From positions 372,001 to 436,000 of the forward strand of contig NZ_JAYGJQ010000002.1 of the NCBI RefSeq assembly GCF_035013165.1: 64,000 nt of DNA, in the 5' to 3' direction. The first letter of the stretch is position 1; each line of letters starts with the position of its first letter. Made by a program: the position numbers and the translations under genes. The notes under the pieces are model-generated. The model ran no database searches and was not told the origin of the DNA. It saw only the letters and a list, made by a program, of their open reading frames with translations. The stretch is from Bacteriovorax sp. PP10 (GTDB lineage: Bacteria > Bdellovibrionota > Bacteriovoracia > Bacteriovoracales > Bacteriovoracaceae). Below, piece by piece: positions 16,722 through 26,017 of the stretch.

Positions 16722-18443
16722 GTGAAGAAATTTTTACTTATCTCATCACTGCTTTGTATAAGTGTGGTGAAGGCAAACATTTTAGATGTTCCAGCACAGA
16801 AATCTCCAGAAGATGATGCTGCTAAGATTTCGGAATATCAGGATCGTTGCGAGGCCATCAAGGCCTTGATCGTTAATAAAGAGTACGCACTAGATTGCTA
16901 CACTAATTACAATCACTACGGTCCAACATCAAATGCGGTACGCTCAACAGGTGCTCTAAAGATCGCCAATTACAATCTTCTTCACCCGGGTACTTCAAAA
17001 GCTTTGTTCAAAGATTACACTTTGATTGCAAAAATCATGAATCGTTACGATATCGTTGCGGGACTTGAACTTTTAGCAACAGTTGGCCGTGATGAGCAAA
17101 ATAACAGATCAGTTTTAGAGTTGATTCAAGGCTCGGCCGATATGGTGACGAAACTTCGTCAGCAAAAATCAAAACTGAAAGACTCATTAAAGATCCAGGA
17201 AATGGATGTAAAAATTGTTAAGTTAATTAATGATACAAGAACGGCTTACGATCTTTACCGTGCTCCAGGGTATTTAAGAGTTCTAACAGAACTTAAAAAA
17301 CTAGACCCAAGTTGGGCACTGATTTTATCTCCGAGAGGGGATTCAGCTTTAGCTGGATCAGTTGAAGAACTAAGTGGATATTTCTATCGTTCAAATGCAG
17401 CGACTCCTACAGTGAACCCTCATTGCAAAGAAGTGGCAGACACAGGTGGCGGAACTCCATACGCTTGTCTAATCACATTGACTGAAGACTTTATGGGCAA
17501 GGACTTAGCAAAACATTTTGCAAGACGTCCGTTCATGGCAAGCTTCAAGGCAAAAGGAAAAACTTTTACACTGGTAACTTCTCACATGGTATTCACATAC
17601 TCAGGTGATGAAGAAGCAGAAAAAGATCTTATGCAAAAAACGTTCGGTGTTGATAGCTACAAAGAGTTAGGCGGCGGAATCAACTCAACTAACTTTGCTC
17701 GTTATGCTGAAGTAAAAAATACTTTAACTTTCATGGACCTTTATAGAAAAAAATATAAAGACAACAGAATCATGTTCATGGCCGACACGAACCTTATTTC
17801 AAACAACATTTACTGGCCGGAAATTTTAAAAGCTTTCCCAGGTGGGCAGCTTTTAATCAATGAACCGACGACACTTTCTCCAGCTAGATATATGTCGAAT
17901 GGTAAAGAGACAAACGGTGTCGCAAATGATTACGATCATTTCATTTTAGATAAGACTGCTTTTTTTGAATGTAATGATGGTGAAGTTTATAACTACTATA
18001 ATGAAAATATTTATAAAGACATCGAAAGCCGCTACGTCATTAGAAAAGAAACTGTGGGGCTGAAGAAAAAAAATTTCAATTTTAACATTGAGACTTATGA
18101 AGCTGAGCACGTATTAGGTTTAGATTCAGAAGACAGCGCGATTGTTGAAGATGGAGATATCCCACCAGTAGATGATCCGGCAACGATTAAACTTGAGTAC
18201 CCATTAACACCTGCTGGTCAGAGTAAGATGGATAAGTTTGTTTCGGGGTTTGATAAGTATCTTACGAATCTATATACAGTAAAAAGAAATGAAGTTGTTG
18301 GGGATGAGTTTCAAGTGCAAGAAAGGCTTGAAGGGTTGAAGAGAAGAGTCTTCTTGAGACAATTAACGAATCCTTACTACTATCGTTTTATGCAGGAAGT
18401 TCTGAGCGATCACTTTCCTGTGGCCATAACTTGTAAACAATAA
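16722..18443 (+). CDS. Secreted endonuclease/exonuclease/phosphatase-fold enzyme
   Basis: I choose the GTG at 16722 as start: GGAG lies 7 bases before it, and the protein then begins with a compact signal peptide (KKFLLISSLLCISVVKA). The TTG at 16710 is the alternative. EEP-superfamily motifs appear in order: an early Asn in IANYNLLH, the catalytic Glu in IVAGLELL, the His-containing TSHMVF, MADTNL (the DxN motif), the metal Asp in NDYDHF, and the terminal SDHFPV. This is the DNase I/nuclease pattern. A secreted nuclease would suit a predator or scavenger. The length (573 residues) exceeds the core domain (~260), with inserts after the Glu motif. Confidence 0.8.
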   Translation: MKKFLLISSLLCISVVKANILDVPAQKSPEDDAAKISEYQDRCEAIKALIVNKEYALDCYTNYNHYGPTSNAVRSTGALKIANYNLLHPGTSKALFKDYTLIAKIMNRYDIVAGLELLATVGRDEQNNRSVLELIQGSADMVTKLRQQKSKLKDSLKIQEMDVKIVKLINDTRTAYDLYRAPGYLRVLTELKKLDPSWALILSPRGDSALAGSVEELSGYFYRSNAATPTVNPHCKEVADTGGGTPYACLITLTEDFMGKDLAKHFARRPFMASFKAKGKTFTLVTSHMVFTYSGDEEAEKDLMQKTFGVDSYKELGGGINSTNFARYAEVKNTLTFMDLYRKKYKDNRIMFMADTNLISNNIYWPEILKAFPGGQLLINEPTTLSPARYMSNGKETNGVANDYDHFILDKTAFFECNDGEVYNYYNENIYKDIESRYVIRKETVGLKKKNFNFNIETYEAEHVLGLDSEDSAIVEDGDIPPVDDPATIKLEYPLTPAGQSKMDKFVSGFDKYLTNLYTVKRNEVVGDEFQVQERLEGLKRRVFLRQLTNPYYYRFMQEVLSDHFPVAITCKQ

Positions 18444-18444
18444 G

Positions 18445-18480
18445 CAAAAAAAATGCAGCTCAGAGGCTGCATTTTTTTTG
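18445..18480. terminator. Strong bidirectional terminator
   Basis: ATGCAGC (18453-18459) pairs with GCTGCAT (18466-18472), extended by A8/T8 tracts on both sides. It lies between two convergent genes. The core is almost the same as the terminator at 54464-54496. Confidence 0.9.
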
Positions 18481-18501
18481 TCTAAATTTCTAAATTTAAA
18501 A

Positions 18502-18915
18502 TTAACCTAGTGCTGCCTTAACAAGTTCGTTAGCAACTTTGCTATCAAACTGTCCTTTAATTTTCGGGCTAAGGTCTTTCATAACTAAACCAGCATTGTG
18601 ACCAGGATTAGCTGCGATAATCTCAGCGATATACCCTTTAACAACTGATTCATCTAATTGCTTCGGCATGTACTCAGAAAGAATTGTAATTTCTCTTTCT
18701 GTTTTCTTTCTGATTTCATTTTCAGCTGGAAAGTTTTCAAGCGAGTCTTTTAACTTCTTTACGTGCTTAATTAAAACATCCATTTCAGGAGATGCAGCTT
18801 TTGCAGAAGTCTTATTTTCAATCAGCATACTTTTGAAGTAGCGAAGAGCGTCCAGACGTTCTTTGTCTTTTGCGAACATTGCTTTTTTGATGTCTTCGGT
18901 AATTTGGTCAAACAT
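18502..18915 (-). CDS. YqeY (GatB/YqeY-domain) protein
   Basis: About 137 residues from the ATG at 18915, chosen because a GGAGG site ends 6 bases upstream. The upstream ATG at 18939 would lie within the leader hairpin. The chain matches YqeY, which resembles the tail domain of GatB: early DIKKAMFAKDKERLDALR, the central ILSEYMPKQL, and the C-terminal MKDLSPKIKGQFDSKVANE. GatB-tail domains bind tRNA in amidotransferases; the role of stand-alone YqeY is not settled. It follows a small gene at 18971 with a 55-base gap that contains an inverted repeat over the ribosome site. Confidence 0.85.
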   Translation of the reverse strand: MFDQITEDIKKAMFAKDKERLDALRYFKSMLIENKTSAKAASPEMDVLIKHVKKLKDSLENFPAENEIRKKTEREITILSEYMPKQLDESVVKGYIAEIIAANPGHNAGLVMKDLSPKIKGQFDSKVANELVKAALG

Positions 18916-18918
18916 AAA

Positions 18919-18937
18919 GGCCTCCATATAGGAGGCC
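18919..18937 (-). promoter_or_regulatory. Hairpin enclosing the yqeY ribosome-binding site
   Basis: On the minus strand the transcript reads GGCCTCC, a TATAT loop, then GGAGGCC, directly before TTTATG. The whole Shine-Dalgarno sequence GGAGG is inside the 7-base-pair stem, so translation should depend on unfolding, for example by upstream ribosomes or temperature. Confidence 0.5.
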
Positions 18938-18970
18938 ATTATTGACTAAAAATTTATCATAAACAAGATA

Positions 18971-19225
18971 TTAAGCGTGGTAACGCACAACTCTGTCATC
19001 GAAATCTGTCACTTCCCAGCCAGCGCCTTTACCACCTTCTAGTACCGGAACGATGTCTTTAATGTCACCCTTGATAGCAACTGAAAGCATAACTTTTCTA
19101 ATGGCAATTTTCGCGTCCATAACAGCTTGCATACGTCTGCGGTCATCAGCGTTCTGGTTTTGCTTATACTTCTGCAAGAGCAGATTTAAGCCTTCCTCGA
19201 CTAATGCTAATTGTTCTTCATCCAT
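18971..19225 (-). CDS. Small conserved-looking cytosolic protein
   Basis: 84 residues, acidic at the N-terminus (MDEEQLALVEEGLNLLLQKY), with no signal peptide or membrane segment. The middle is helical (DDRRRMQAVMDAKIAIRKVM) and the end is VVRYHA. It lies 55 bases before yqeY on the same strand and may be co-transcribed with it. I do not recognise the family. The smooth composition and a clear ATG start support a real gene. Confidence 0.6.
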   Translation of the reverse strand: MDEEQLALVEEGLNLLLQKYKQNQNADDRRRMQAVMDAKIAIRKVMLSVAIKGDIKDIVPVLEGGKGAGWEVTDFDDRVVRYHA

Positions 19226-19442
19226 CTATTCACCATTTATAAAAGTCGTTTCTTTCGTATTGTTTATTCTAATCTGCTTTTAGCGCTGATAGTTCAAGCA
19301 CAGCTTAAGTTTATGGGAAAGCTGAATAAATTTAAAGATTTAAATGAGGTCCTGAAAATGCCGGTGGGATGTATAACTAAGCAAATTTTATGTTTTTTTG
19401 CTTAAAAAGTGTGTCCTTTTAGAGGCGACGAGTGCAAATACA

Positions 19443-19468
19443 GGGCACGGCTTAAAAGGCACGTGCCC
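19443..19468. other. GC-rich inverted repeat after metG
   Basis: GGGCACG (19443-19449) pairs with CGTGCCC (19462-19468) across a 12-base loop. It lies just beyond the metG stop but has no T-tract on either side, so it may stabilise the 3' end of the mRNA rather than act as an intrinsic terminator. Nothing else stands out in the 255 bases between 19226 and 19480. Confidence 0.35.
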
Positions 19469-19480
19469 AGATATATTTGA

Positions 19481-21034
19481 TTAAACTGATTCTGGTTTTG
19501 GCGGCTTCGGTGCTTTTGGAGGCTTCGGAGCTTTAGGTGCCGGAGCTGGAGCGGCCGGAGGATCAATCTTAGGAAATAACGGCATTGGCTCAGTTAGTTC
19601 ATAAGTAATTTTTCCAAACTTCACATCTTCAAATTTCCCAAGCTTCACACCTAATGGTTGTAGAGCTTTTTCTGCTGTATCTGGAAGAAATGCAGTTAGA
19701 AGAGTTGAGATCGCATGAATAGAGTAAAGGCAGTTATAAACAACTTGTTTAAGCGCTGCTTTGTCGTCTTTAAGCTTCCATGGCTCTTTAGTGTTTACGT
19801 ATTGGTTCATCGAGTTCACGCCTTCCCACAGGGCCTCTAGGGCTCTGTTGTGCTCGCGTTTTTCCATGAACATTTTCATCTTCTCGAAGTTCTCATCGAA
19901 GTTAACTTCTTGAGTGATGCCTTCTCCAGATAGAGTTGGTTCATTGTCTTTTAAGTAAAGTTTAATTACTCGCATGATCAAGTTACCAAAACTGTTTCCA
20001 AGTTCTGAGTTATGTTTTTCAATCAATTCTTTTTCAGAGAAGCGTCCGTCGTTTTGAGCAGGGATCGCACGAAGTAAATAATAACGGAAACTATCCAGTG
20101 GATATTTCGCCAGGATATCATTCGGGTCGACAACGTTGTTTAACGACTTCGACATTTTCTTTCCATCTTCGGCCATGATCATTCCGTGAACATAAACTTG
20201 TTTCGGAAGAGCGATGTCAGCGGCATGAAGCATGATTGGCCAGATGACTGTGTGGAACCATGTAATGTCTTTACCAATAACGTGCATTGAAGCTGGCCAG
20301 AACTTTTCGTTCGGCGTTCCTGCAACAGCAGCGTAGTAGTTAATTAAAGCATCAAACCAAGTGTACATAACGAACTTTGGATTTCCCGGAACAGGAATTC
20401 CCCAATTTTCATTTGGACGAGAGATTGGAAGATCTCTTAGTTTGTCACCTTCAAGGCGTGAAAGCATTTCATTGTATGAAGAACTCGGAACAATAAAGTT
20501 CGGGTGAGTTTTAATGTATGAAATGATCCAGTCTTGGTAAGCACTCATCTTAAAGAAATAACCTTCTTCTTCTTTTAAAGTTAAAGGAGTGTTGTGAGCA
20601 GGACAAATATTATCCGGAGCTTGTGTTTCAGTGTAGAAAGACTCGCAAGCAAGACAGTACTGTCCAGAGTATACACCGAAGTATACGTCGCCTTTTTTCT
20701 CTAATTTATTCCATAGACTGATACAAACATCGTGGTGACGCTTTTCAGTCGTTCTGATGAAATCATTATTTGAAATATTTAAATCAGCACAAAGCTTTTT
20801 GAAGATGTTTGAGTTCTCATCAACATAAGCTTGAGTCTCCATTCCGTTAGCTTTCGCTGACTCAATTAACTTTTGTCCGTTTTCGTCAGTACCAGTTAAG
20901 AAGTATGTTTCATAACCTAAAAACTTGTGCCATCTGGCGTACGCATCACTAACGATTTTTTCTAGAGCGTGACCCATGTGCGGCTTTCCATTTGGATAGT
21001 CGATAGCGGTCGTAATATAAAATTTTTCTGTCAT
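19481..21034 (-). CDS. metG: Methionyl-tRNA synthetase
   Basis: The 517-residue class I synthetase charges tRNA-Met. The HIGH-type motif PNGKPHMGH lies near residue 15, the zinc-knuckle cysteines in CLACESF and NICPAH near residues 130-150, and KMSKS in GKKMSKSLNNVV around 295. The anticodon-binding domain follows. The family's dimerisation/tRNA-binding EMAP domain is absent; instead the chain ends in about 25 residues of Pro/Ala/Lys repeats (APK and PPK units) and stops in PESV. It lies 8 bases after leuS on the same strand, so the two tRNA synthetases probably share one transcript. Confidence 0.95.
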   Translation of the reverse strand: MTEKFYITTAIDYPNGKPHMGHALEKIVSDAYARWHKFLGYETYFLTGTDENGQKLIESAKANGMETQAYVDENSNIFKKLCADLNISNNDFIRTTEKRHHDVCISLWNKLEKKGDVYFGVYSGQYCLACESFYTETQAPDNICPAHNTPLTLKEEEGYFFKMSAYQDWIISYIKTHPNFIVPSSSYNEMLSRLEGDKLRDLPISRPNENWGIPVPGNPKFVMYTWFDALINYYAAVAGTPNEKFWPASMHVIGKDITWFHTVIWPIMLHAADIALPKQVYVHGMIMAEDGKKMSKSLNNVVDPNDILAKYPLDSFRYYLLRAIPAQNDGRFSEKELIEKHNSELGNSFGNLIMRVIKLYLKDNEPTLSGEGITQEVNFDENFEKMKMFMEKREHNRALEALWEGVNSMNQYVNTKEPWKLKDDKAALKQVVYNCLYSIHAISTLLTAFLPDTAEKALQPLGVKLGKFEDVKFGKITYELTEPMPLFPKIDPPAAPAPAPKAPKPPKAPKPPKPESV

Positions 21035-21042
21035 ATAATTCC

Positions 21043-23583
21043 TTATGCCTTTACTACAAAGTTTACAATTTTACCTGGAACGTAAATTTCTTTAACGATT
21101 GTTCCAACCAGGTTCTTAGCTACGTTCTCATCAGCTTTTGCCAACGCAAGAATTTCTTCTTGAGTAATTGTTGGCTCAACTTCAAGAGTCGCACGAAGTT
21201 TTCCGTTAACCTGAACAGCAACAGTGATCGTATCATCTTTCGCTAATTCAGCGTCGTACTTCGGCCATGCTTCATACGTTAACGTTTTCTTTCCACCTAA
21301 GATTTCCCAAATTTCTTCACCAGCATGTGGTGCCATAGGAGCAAGGAGTAGTGTAAAGATCTTTGCCGTATCTTTTGTCACTGTACCAGCTTTATAGCAG
21401 TGGTTAGTGAAAATCATAAGTGCAGAAATCGCCGTGTTGAATCTAAGGTTGTCATAGTCTTCAGTTACTTTCTTAATTGTCTTATGAAGAAGCTTAGTCG
21501 TTTCATCTTGTTCAGCTCCACCAACAATCTTTGATGGATCAGCGAAGAATCTGTAAGCGCGGTTCAAGAAGTTAAATACTCCTTTCGTACCGTTTTCATT
21601 CCATGGTTTTACTTTTTCAAGTGGGCCCATGAACATTTCATAAAGTCTTAGAGAGTCACCACCAAATTCTTTTACAACTGAATCCGGGTTAACAACGTTT
21701 CCACGCGACTTACTCATTTTCTCACCATCGCTGGCAAGAATTAGTCCTTGGTTCACAAGTTTTTTGAATGGCTCTTTTGTCGAAACATATCCAAGGTCAA
21801 ATAAAACCTTGTGCCAGAAACGAGCGTAAAGTAGGTGAAGAACCGCGTGCTCAGCTCCACCAATGTATAAATCTACTGGCATCCAGTATTTTTCAATCTC
21901 AGAGTTCCATGGTTCCTTTTCATTTTTAGGATCACAAAAGCGTAGGTAGTACCAGCAAGACCCTGCCCAGTTAGGCATTGTGTTTGTTTCGCGTTTTGCT
22001 TTCTTTCCAGTTTTTGGATCAGTAATCCAAAGCCAGTCAGTTGCGTTGGCCAGTGGAGATTCTCCACTTCCTGATGGTTCATATTTTTCTAGTTCTGGAA
22101 GAGCTACCGGTAATTCATCAGCATCTAAGCAGCGAATTGTTCCGTCTTCATATTTTAGAAGAGGGAATGGTTCACCCCAGTATCTTTGACGAGAGAAAAT
22201 CCAGTCGCGAAGTTTATAGTTAATTTTCTTCGTTCCAAGTTTTTTCTCTTCAAGCCATGAAATCATTTTAGTGATAGCAGCTTTTTTATCTAATCCATCA
22301 AGGAAATCAGAGTTGATGTGTTTTCCGTCACCAGTATGTGGACCAGAATCATCATTTCCACCTTCTAAAACTTGAATGATAGGAAGATTGTATTTTACTG
22401 CAAATTCATGATCGCGTTCATCGTGTCCAGGAACGGCCATGATAGCACCTGTTCCGTAAGTCATAAGAACGTAATCAGCAATCCAAATAGGAATCAAGTT
22501 ATTGTTAGCTGGATTGATTGCGTATGATCCAGTGAAGACACCTGACTTATCTTTGTTAAGTTCAGTTCTTTCTAGATCGTTTTTAGCAAGACAAGCTTTT
22601 TGGTAAGCTGCAATTATTTCTTTATGTTCTGGTCTTGTAAGCGCACTAACCAATGGATGCTCAGGTGAGATAACCATATAAGTAGCACCAAACAAAGTAT
22701 CTGGTCTTGTCGTGAAGACTTCTAGCTCATGATAAGTCGCTATATCAATATTTTGATAAAGTTCAGGGTGTGATGTTTGAGAAATAACATCTACAAAATT
22801 ATTATGAGCAGGTTGTGTGAATGACATTTGGTATTTGTCGTTTTCAGCTACAGCTTTAAATTTTACAGTCGCACCTTCAGATTTTCCAATCCAGTTACGT
22901 TGCATTTCTTTAATTGATTCCGGCCAGTCAACATCGTCGATATCAACAAGCAGTCTTTCAGCGTACTCAGTAATACGAAGCATCCACTGACTCATCTTCT
23001 TTTGGATAACAGGGTGTCCACCCACTTCAGATTTACCGTCGACAACTTCTTCGTTAGCTAGAACCGTTTTTAAAGCTGGGCACCAGTTAACATTGATTTC
23101 GTCTTCGTAAGCTAGACCTTTGTTGTAAAGCTGAACGAAAATCCATTGAGTCCACTTGTAGTAGTCAATGTTTGAAGTCGCGATTTCTCTGTCCCAGTCA
23201 TAAGAAAAGCCAAGGGCCTTTAGCTGACGAGTAAAAGTCGCGATGTTCTTTTTAGTTGTCACGTCTGGATGAGTTCCAGTTTTCATTGCATAGTTTTCTG
23301 CAGGTAAACCAAACGAATCCCAACCCATTGGGTGAAGAACATTGAATCCGAGCATTCTCTTGTAGCGAGACATGATGTCAGTCGCTGTATATCCTTCAGG
23401 GTGACCTACGTGAAGTCCATCTCCTGATGGGAACGGGAACATATCGAGCGCGTAGTACTTCGGCTTCGTAGATACATTTTCCGTTTTAAAAGTTTTGTTA
23501 GCGTCCCAATACTTTTGCCATTTATCTTCGATGCGGGCAAAGTCGTATTCAACTGGGTTTGACGAGGAATTGTTTTCAGACAT
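21043..23583 (-). CDS. leuS: Leucyl-tRNA synthetase
   Basis: 846 residues, the usual length. The HIGH-type motif is [19 protein letters not shown] near residue 50. The CP1 editing domain carries [14 protein letters not shown] around 290 and the late Asp segment [10 protein letters not shown], both needed for hydrolysis of mischarged tRNA. KMSKS lies in [13 protein letters not shown] around 625. A C-terminal tRNA-binding domain ends IVNFVVKA. It is the first gene of a leuS-metG pair and is divergent from coaD, with about 110 bases between. Confidence 0.97.
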   Translation of the reverse strand: MSENNSSSNPVEYDFARIEDKWQKYWDANKTFKTENVSTKPKYYALDMFPFPSGDGLHVGHPEGYTATDIMSRYKRMLGFNVLHPMGWDSFGLPAENYAMKTGTHPDVTTKKNIATFTRQLKALGFSYDWDREIATSNIDYYKWTQWIFVQLYNKGLAYEDEINVNWCPALKTVLANEEVVDGKSEVGGHPVIQKKMSQWMLRITEYAERLLVDIDDVDWPESIKEMQRNWIGKSEGATVKFKAVAENDKYQMSFTQPAHNNFVDVISQTSHPELYQNIDIATYHELEVFTTRPDTLFGATYMVISPEHPLVSALTRPEHKEIIAAYQKACLAKNDLERTELNKDKSGVFTGSYAINPANNNLIPIWIADYVLMTYGTGAIMAVPGHDERDHEFAVKYNLPIIQVLEGGNDDSGPHTGDGKHINSDFLDGLDKKAAITKMISWLEEKKLGTKKINYKLRDWIFSRQRYWGEPFPLLKYEDGTIRCLDADELPVALPELEKYEPSGSGESPLANATDWLWITDPKTGKKAKRETNTMPNWAGSCWYYLRFCDPKNEKEPWNSEIEKYWMPVDLYIGGAEHAVLHLLYARFWHKVLFDLGYVSTKEPFKKLVNQGLILASDGEKMSKSRGNVVNPDSVVKEFGGDSLRLYEMFMGPLEKVKPWNENGTKGVFNFLNRAYRFFADPSKIVGGAEQDETTKLLHKTIKKVTEDYDNLRFNTAISALMIFTNHCYKAGTVTKDTAKIFTLLLAPMAPHAGEEIWEILGGKKTLTYEAWPKYDAELAKDDTITVAVQVNGKLRATLEVEPTITQEEILALAKADENVAKNLVGTIVKEIYVPGKIVNFVVKA

Positions 23584-23659
23584 GATTAGAAATCCTTGGT
23601 AAATGAACCTGATTATTGGAAGTCAAAATTCTAACACTAGGAATACTTTTTATAAAGTG

Positions 23660-23665
23660 TATAAT
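23660..23665 (+). promoter_or_regulatory. Probable -10 element of the coaD operon
   Basis: A perfect TATAAT preceded by TG lies 30 bases before the coaD start. The region 17 bases upstream has no clear TTGACA. GAGG (23685-23688) is the ribosome site before the ATG at 23695. Confidence 0.5.
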
Positions 23666-23694
23666 AGGGAAAAGAACCTATTGCCGAGGCAACA

Positions 23695-24201
23695 ATGAGC
23701 GAGAAAATTATCGTTTACCCAATCAGTGCAAACCCACCAACATGGGGACACGCCGACATCATGATGAGGGCCGCTACTCATTTCGATCAGGTATACTGGG
23801 TTGCTGCGACGAACCCAAGCAAGAAGTATATGTTCACATTAGAAGAGCGTCTGGAAATGATGCAGGCCTACGTGGATTACTATAAATTAAAAAACGTGAA
23901 GATCATGTCTCACGAAGGAACGATTGCCCGTTTCGCCGACTCAATCGGGGCGCAATTTTTACTGCGTGGTTTAAGAAACTCATCTGACTACCAGATGGAG
24001 CTTGAACTCTCGGTAGGGAATCGCGGGATCAACAAAGACATCGAAACGATTTGTTTATTTGCTAAGCCTCACTTTGCGACCATCTCTTCGAGTTTGATTC
24101 GTGAACTAGCTTCATTAAACGAGCGCATCGATCAATACGTCATGCCTTCAATTGCTAAAAAAATTCTGCATAAAATTCATGGAGACAAAGCGATCAAATG
24201 A
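23695..24201 (+). CDS. coaD: Phosphopantetheine adenylyltransferase
   Basis: 168 residues. The enzyme transfers AMP from ATP to 4'-phosphopantetheine, the penultimate step of coenzyme A synthesis. The nucleotidyltransferase motif is PPTWGH near residue 18 (T/HxGH), the substrate segment LRGLRNSSDYQMELELSVGN matches CoaD, and the ISSSLIREL motif is at about 130-140. The first loop reads ISANPPTWGH instead of the usual GSFDPxTxGH, an unusual variant that is worth modelling. Its stop overlaps the next start by 4 bases, indicating translational coupling to the oxidoreductase gene. Confidence 0.88.
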   Translation: MSEKIIVYPISANPPTWGHADIMMRAATHFDQVYWVAATNPSKKYMFTLEERLEMMQAYVDYYKLKNVKIMSHEGTIARFADSIGAQFLLRGLRNSSDYQMELELSVGNRGINKDIETICLFAKPHFATISSSLIRELASLNERIDQYVMPSIAKKILHKIHGDKAIK

Positions 24202-24773
24202 GAACGCTTATTATATTAGGGCATCCTGATAAAAAATCTCTCTGCGCTGCTATCGCCGACAACTATGAAAAAGGGGCGATGGAAAAAGGCGGGGAAGTCG
24301 AAAGAATCAATCTTTCCGAATTATCTTTCAATCCAAATTTAAAACAAGGTTATCGAGTTGTTCAAAATCTCGAGCCTGATTTATTAGAAGCTCAACGCTT
24401 AATCAAATGGGCCAATCACCTGGTGATTGTTTATCCAGTTTGGTGGGGATCAACTCCTGCTATTCTTAAAGGTTTTTTAGATAGAACTTTTCTTCCAGGA
24501 TTTGCTTTTAAAAAGAGAGAGCACTCGACTGGATGGGATAAGCTTTTATCAGGAAAGAGTGCACGCCTGATCGTTACGAGTAATTCGCCTTCATGGTGGC
24601 TTTATCTGAACTACTTCCATCCGGGAGTGAATATGATGAAAAAAGCCGTGCTGGAATTTTGTGGAGTCTCTCCAGTCAATGTCACAAGTTTTGATTCGCT
24701 TCAAGATGTAAGTGAAAAACGAGTAGAGGGGATTCTTTATAAATCATTCCGTGCTGGTCTGGACGACAATTGA
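24198..24773 (+). CDS. Flavodoxin-fold NAD(P)H oxidoreductase
   Basis: The 191-residue protein resembles the NQO/MdaB/KefF flavodoxin-like quinone reductase family: it begins TLIILGHPDKKSLC and contains HLVIVYPVWWGSTPAILKGF and a downstream FLPGFAFKK, the typical FMN- and substrate-binding loops. Such enzymes carry out two-electron reduction of quinones or other electrophiles with FMN or FAD. It is coupled to coaD by a 4-base overlap and to the next small gene by a 4-base overlap, so it is the middle gene of a three-gene operon. The substrate is unknown. Confidence 0.85.
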   Translation: MRTLIILGHPDKKSLCAAIADNYEKGAMEKGGEVERINLSELSFNPNLKQGYRVVQNLEPDLLEAQRLIKWANHLVIVYPVWWGSTPAILKGFLDRTFLPGFAFKKREHSTGWDKLLSGKSARLIVTSNSPSWWLYLNYFHPGVNMMKKAVLEFCGVSPVNVTSFDSLQDVSEKRVEGILYKSFRAGLDDN

Positions 24774-25090
24774 AAATCAGATTAGTGAGAAATTCCTTAT
24801 TTGCTAAACTTTTAAAAGTTGATGGCATTGTTTTATACCCCTTCATGTTTTTTTCTGAAATCAGACCGAGTGTCAAAACGATTAACCATGAACTCATTCA
24901 TATTCAACAAGTAAGACGTGATGGATTTATTCGTTTCTATTTTAATTACTTAAAAGAATACTCTCAGTTCCGCTTGAAAGGTATTCCTCATAGGGAATCT
25001 TATCTCTCGATTAGTTATGAAGTAGAGGCGTATTCAAATCAAAATGACCTGACTTATACTGGGTTGTGGGCGACAAATCTCACTGCTTAA
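24770..25090 (+). CDS. Small HEXXH-motif protein, possible minimal zinc peptidase
   Basis: 106 residues, starting at a TTG that overlaps the upstream stop by 4 bases; no other start fits the position. It carries HELIHIQQ near residue 41, the zinc-peptidase HEXXH signature, and later YEVEAYSNQ, whose Glu could be the third zinc ligand of a gluzincin. Similar tiny HEXXH proteins are known to me as uncharacterised families, for example in Bacteroidetes, with no proven activity. There is no signal peptide, though the hydrophobic N-terminal stretch (VDGIVLYPFMFF) may contact a membrane. Confidence 0.65.
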   Translation: MKIRLVRNSLFAKLLKVDGIVLYPFMFFSEIRPSVKTINHELIHIQQVRRDGFIRFYFNYLKEYSQFRLKGIPHRESYLSISYEVEAYSNQNDLTYTGLWATNLTA

Positions 25091-25100
25091 AAAATAATTA

Positions 25101-25967
25101 TTACCACTCGAAAACTAGATCATCTGAAAACCATTTTTTCTTAATCTGATAATCTTTCAATGATTCATTCGCAGTATAATTTTCCAGCTGATAGTTTTTC
25201 ATACTGTCAGCAAAATCTTTACTACACCCATTCGGAACGTTCGCTCCCATTGTGGTGAAGCTAGAAGCGATCGCTCTTTCAACCCCAGACAATGAAGTAA
25301 TAGATGTATCAGAAATAATGCTAGGAATTCTATATTCAGTACAACAAGGCTTGTCTGCCATGAGTTCTTTGTGCGTTTTTTCTTGATAAATTTTACCAAA
25401 GAAATCAAAAGTCTCCTGCACCGAAAGATCAGGCATTACTTTCTTTAAATTCTGAGCGGCCTTTCCTGTTGCAAAAACTTTACTAACTTTTATATTGGCA
25501 GAATTAGAAGTTAAAGCAAGTTTACTATAAGTATCACTTGTCGCTTCAATCGAAAGTGGAAGCTCTCCCGCGCAGATGAAACTCATAATATGAAATTTAG
25601 TTTTCAAACTATTCTCAGCATCTTTTTCTACGAATATATATTGTTTCTGACTGGCATTAGGAACATTCTCAAACTCCGTTTTCATCGGAGTTACAGTAAT
25701 ACTATTTTTTTCGTCTTTATCTTTTTTAGCTTCACTCTTAAGTTTAAAAGCATTCTGCTTAATAAAACATGCTGGTTTATTATCAACAGACAAAGGGACA
25801 TTCACTACACTTTTTTCGCCATAGTCGACACTGCTTGAGCCTCCACCAAATGAAATACCAAAACCGGTTTCATGATAGATCCCAATAGCATTTGTCATGC
25901 ATTTAGATTTAGCAAAGGCCGATGGAGTGATGAGTGCAGAGATCAAAAATAGGATGGAAGTTTTCAT
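25101..25967 (-). CDS. Secreted protein of unknown function
   Basis: 288 residues with a signal peptide (MKTSILFLISALITPSAFA). The mature protein opens with a Gly/Ser-rich segment (GFGISFGGGSSSVDYGEK) and has scattered cysteines, including adjacent ones (DKPCCTEY, about residue 208), consistent with a periplasmic disulfide-bonded fold. No enzyme motif is recognised. It is convergent with the coaD operon (10-base gap). Confidence 0.7.
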   Translation of the reverse strand: MKTSILFLISALITPSAFAKSKCMTNAIGIYHETGFGISFGGGSSSVDYGEKSVVNVPLSVDNKPACFIKQNAFKLKSEAKKDKDEKNSITVTPMKTEFENVPNASQKQYIFVEKDAENSLKTKFHIMSFICAGELPLSIEATSDTYSKLALTSNSANIKVSKVFATGKAAQNLKKVMPDLSVQETFDFFGKIYQEKTHKELMADKPCCTEYRIPSIISDTSITSLSGVERAIASSFTTMGANVPNGCSKDFADSMKNYQLENYTANESLKDYQIKKKWFSDDLVFEW

Positions 25968-26017
25968 ACGATTTTATCGGTATTAAGACCTGTCCTCTAA
26001 AATAAGTTTTGTTGAAG

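Noticed and set aside
19211-19405. Small rightward reading frame (64 residues) between a small leftward gene and metG
   Set aside because: No ribosome site, unconvincing composition, and it overlaps the start of the leftward small gene; no family resemblance.
23616-23885. Rightward frame overlapping the coaD start in another frame
   Set aside because: It is a shadow of coaD: the coaD frame carries the conserved motifs and a good ribosome site, this frame carries none.
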